Of a DNA stretch of 64,000 nt, positions 61,985 through 64,000 are shown one piece after another. A model generated the notes under the pieces. The model was not told the DNA's origin. It did not search any database and worked only from the letters and a program-made list of their open reading frames with translations. Both the position numbers and the translations under genes were made by a program. The stretch's first letter is position 1; each line of letters begins with the position of its first letter. The DNA comes from Kribbella aluminosa (GTDB lineage Bacteria > Actinomycetota > Actinomycetes > Propionibacteriales > Kribbellaceae), in NCBI RefSeq assembly GCF_017876295.1, contig NZ_JAGINT010000001.1:1550001-1614000 (forward strand), in the 5' to 3' direction.

Positions 61985-63087
61985 TTCCGCAGGACCTTGG
62001 TGATGCTGCTGAGGGCCGCGTCGAGATACTCGGGGGTCAGTCCGTGGGTGATGCGGAGGTGGGACTCGATGCCGAAGTGTTCGCCCGCTCCGACCAGAAC
62101 GCTGCCTTCGGTACGCAGGGCATCGGCGACCTCGGAGCTGGTCATCGGGAGGTCGTAGCGGACGAAGGCCAGCGCGGTGGACTGCGGCGGGACGACCGAC
62201 AGCAGGCCGTTGCTGTCGGCAACCCACTTCGACAGGCGGTCGTAGCCGTCGCGGATCAGCGCGCGGTTGCGGGTGAGGAGGCGGTCGCGGGATCGCAGGG
62301 CGACCTCCGCGAGGTGCATGGAGAGCATGCTGGTCGCGATCGTGGCGTACTCGTGGTGGCGCCAGGTCGCCTCGACCGTCGCAGGCGACGCGACCAGCCA
62401 CCCGAGCCGCAACCCGGGCAGGCCGAACGCCTTGGACAGACTCCCGACACAGACGAGCTTGTCGTAACGGCCCCACAGACTCGGTGTGATCTCGTCGGTG
62501 AGCCGCTCGGTTCCGCGGTAGACCTCGTCGGCCAGGATCCAGGCACCGACCCGCTCGGCCACCGCTACGACGGCCTCGAGTTCGGCGGCCGTCAGGATCG
62601 TGCCGGCCGGGTTGTTCGGGTTGGTGATCGCGATCAGCTTGGTGTCCGGACGTACGACGCTCTCGAGCGCGGCGAGATCCGGGCGCCACCCGTTGTCCGG
62701 GTCCAGTGGGAACGCGTCGACCTCGGCGCCGGCGTTCAGCGCGAGGCCCCGCACCTGCCGGTACCCGGGCTCCATCACCACCACGTGATCGCCCGCGGAC
62801 ACCAGGCCGGCGACGGTGATCGCGTTGGCCTCGGCCGCGCCGACGGTGACCAGGACGTTCCCGGCCTCGGCGCCGTGCCACTCGGCGATCAACGCGCGCA
62901 GCGGATCCGTCCCGCCGACCGGCGGGTAGTGCAGGTCGATCGCGAGCAACCGACGTACCGCTTGGGGATCGTCGCCGAGCAACTCGCCCAGCGCGACCGG
63001 ATGACAGCCGCTGTCGGCGAGGTTGTACGCGACCGAGTGCTCGTAGCGCGACTGCCACTCTTCAAGTGCGAACGGGGTGAATGACAT
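61972..63087 (-). CDS. class I/II aminotransferase
   Basis: A 371-residue PLP enzyme: VTVGAAEANAITV (phosphate cup), ITNPNNPAG (155-162), ILADEVYRG (Asp187) and SLSKAFGLPGLRLGW with PLP-binding Lys219. Subgroup similar to capreomycidine synthase-like or aspartate-type aminotransferases; substrate not determinable. GAGAGG precedes the ATG at 63087. It lies 10 bp downstream of the ornithine cyclodeaminase-like gene and is co-transcribed with it. Confidence 0.87.
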   Translation of the reverse strand: MSFTPFALEEWQSRYEHSVAYNLADSGCHPVALGELLGDDPQAVRRLLAIDLHYPPVGGTDPLRALIAEWHGAEAGNVLVTVGAAEANAITVAGLVSAGDHVVVMEPGYRQVRGLALNAGAEVDAFPLDPDNGWRPDLAALESVVRPDTKLIAITNPNNPAGTILTAAELEAVVAVAERVGAWILADEVYRGTERLTDEITPSLWGRYDKLVCVGSLSKAFGLPGLRLGWLVASPATVEATWRHHEYATIATSMLSMHLAEVALRSRDRLLTRNRALIRDGYDRLSKWVADSNGLLSVVPPQSTALAFVRYDLPMTSSEVADALRTEGSVLVGAGEHFGIESHLRITHGLTPEYLDAALSSITKVLRNYQA

Positions 63088-63097
63088 GTACGACCTC

Positions 63098-63994
63098 TCA
63101 GCTGGACGGAACGAGCAGGCGAGTGACGGCGAGGTCCTCGATGCCGAGGCCGATCGAGCGGAAGAACACCGGACGATCTCCGGACGGGCGCTCACACGCA
63201 CCGGTCAGCAACTCGGGTAGATCACCACGCAGTTGCTTCGGTGACCAGATGCCTTGCTCCGCGGCGATCACCATCTCCCCGGCGGAAGCCGTGACCGTCG
63301 GCCGATAGTCGCCGTACACGTCGAGGTCCGGCAACGCAGCCGGCGCGATCTCGTGGGCGCGCGGCACGTTGGTGCTGATCGAGGTCACGAGGGTGCCGGC
63401 GTCTAGTGCAGTGACGTCGATGACCGCCTCGCCGGCCGAGGTGCAGAGCAGTACGACGTCGGCTCCGGCAGCGGCCTCGTCCGCACTGGCGGTGAGCGTC
63501 GTACCGTCCGGCGCCTCGCGCAGGGACCGGCTGTAGATCCGCACGTCGGCAAACGACCGGACCGCGCGGGCGTACCGCAGATGCGCGTGCGCCTGAGCGC
63601 CCGCGCCGATGAGGGCCAGTGTGGACGCATCGCTTTTGGCAAGCAGGTCGACGGCAAGCGCGGTCGTCGCCGCGGTCCGCTCGACGGTGAGCGCTTTGGA
63701 GTCGCACAGCACGACAGGTCGTCCGGTCCGGGTGCTCAGGACCACGGTCCACGCGGCGACGATCGCGGAACCGTCCGGCTGCGGGAGGTACGGCGACAGC
63801 TTCGCGGCGTACGCCTCACTCGTGGCGGCCTGGTAGGCGATCACGTCGCCGCCGCCCGGCAGTAACGTGACGGTCTGCGGCGGCTGGATCGCGGTCCCGG
63901 CCGCCAGTTCGGTGAACGCCGACCGCAGCGCGGCCAGGACGTCCTCGGTCGGCAACGAAGGCAACTGCTCCACAATGGGTATACTGGTGCTCAT
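63098..63994 (-). CDS. ornithine cyclodeaminase/mu-crystallin family protein
   Basis: A 298-residue protein, slightly shorter than typical members (310-350). Substrate segment YAAKLSPYLPQ, then GRPVVLCDSKALTVERTAAT with the conserved Arg, nucleotide loop LALIGAGAQAHAHLRYARAV and the acidic residue in DLDVYGDY. Family members include ornithine cyclodeaminase, alanine dehydrogenase and imine/ketimine reductases. Next to an amine oxidase-like enzyme and an aminotransferase, a ketimine reductase or amino-acid dehydrogenase role is as likely as cyclodeamination. The ATG at 63994 lies 6 bp from the window end, so upstream signals are not seen. Confidence 0.85.
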   Translation of the reverse strand: MSTSIPIVEQLPSLPTEDVLAALRSAFTELAAGTAIQPPQTVTLLPGGGDVIAYQAATSEAYAAKLSPYLPQPDGSAIVAAWTVVLSTRTGRPVVLCDSKALTVERTAATTALAVDLLAKSDASTLALIGAGAQAHAHLRYARAVRSFADVRIYSRSLREAPDGTTLTASADEAAAGADVVLLCTSAGEAVIDVTALDAGTLVTSISTNVPRAHEIAPAALPDLDVYGDYRPTVTASAGEMVIAAEQGIWSPKQLRGDLPELLTGACERPSGDRPVFFRSIGLGIEDLAVTRLLVPSS

Positions 63995-64000
63995 AGTGAG

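Overview
The window is high-GC actinobacterial DNA. The gene set fits Propionibacteriales, Kribbella-like as a guess: PPA1309-family, UPF0182, TIGR03624/DUF2342 and YlbL-like PDZ/S16 genes in one block, initiator tRNA without encoded CCA, many GTG starts, and sugar importers without their own ATPases. Taxonomy is inferred from gene content only.

Layout. 1-2.4 kb: 3' end of an RHS/YD-repeat polymorphic toxin with two single-base frameshifts, an AT-richer toxin-like tip, and a small probable immunity gene. 2.5-6.6 kb: CGNR zinc-finger regulator divergent from an MFS exporter with two 32-bp inverted repeats between them, then a YdeP/FdhF-like molybdopterin oxidoreductase. 6.7-10.5 kb: operon of a 3-hydroxybutyrate dehydrogenase-like SDR, an MHS-family symporter and a GAF/PucR regulator. 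10.5-12.4 kb: decay zone with CpaE-like ATPase and HxlR remnants, one GT-A-like gene and short repeats. 12.4-21.9 kb: housekeeping-type block (Nudix, DUF2342, MoaE, PDZ/S16 protease, PPA1309, UPF0182, secreted protein, GNAT), then tRNA-fMet with a clear promoter and terminator and a decayed tyrosine integrase.

22.7-54.3 kb is a large catabolic region in three parts. (A) GntR, two enolase-superfamily enzymes, SDR, amidohydrolase, class III aminotransferase and IclR: a sugar-acid type pathway. (B) A run of overlapping plus-strand genes: two paralogous beta-helix proteins (one with a Tat-like signal), Gfo/Idh oxidoreductase, sugar importer (binding lipoprotein and two permeases), epimerase, DHDPS-family aldolase, 2-hydroxyacid dehydrogenase and GNAT, facing a NodB deacetylase and a PL22-like beta-propeller protein. 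(C) A secreted clan GH-A hydrolase with a CBM9-like end, a LacI regulator, a second ATPase-less importer and an (alpha/alpha)-toroid protein; three related LacI-type operators tie this part together. A and B-C together look like an uncharacterised acidic-polysaccharide utilisation locus: cleave outside, import oligomers, process and oxidise inside.

54.3-64 kb: decayed copies of IclR and 2-hydroxyacid dehydrogenase genes, then a GntR regulator divergent from an aspartase/fumarase-like lyase followed by a polar amino-acid ABC importer, a sarcosine oxidase-like flavoenzyme and an aldo/keto reductase, with an aminotransferase and an ornithine cyclodeaminase-like gene facing them. This looks like uptake and breakdown of an N-substituted amino acid or opine-like compound. 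No CRISPR array, intact IS element or rRNA was seen.
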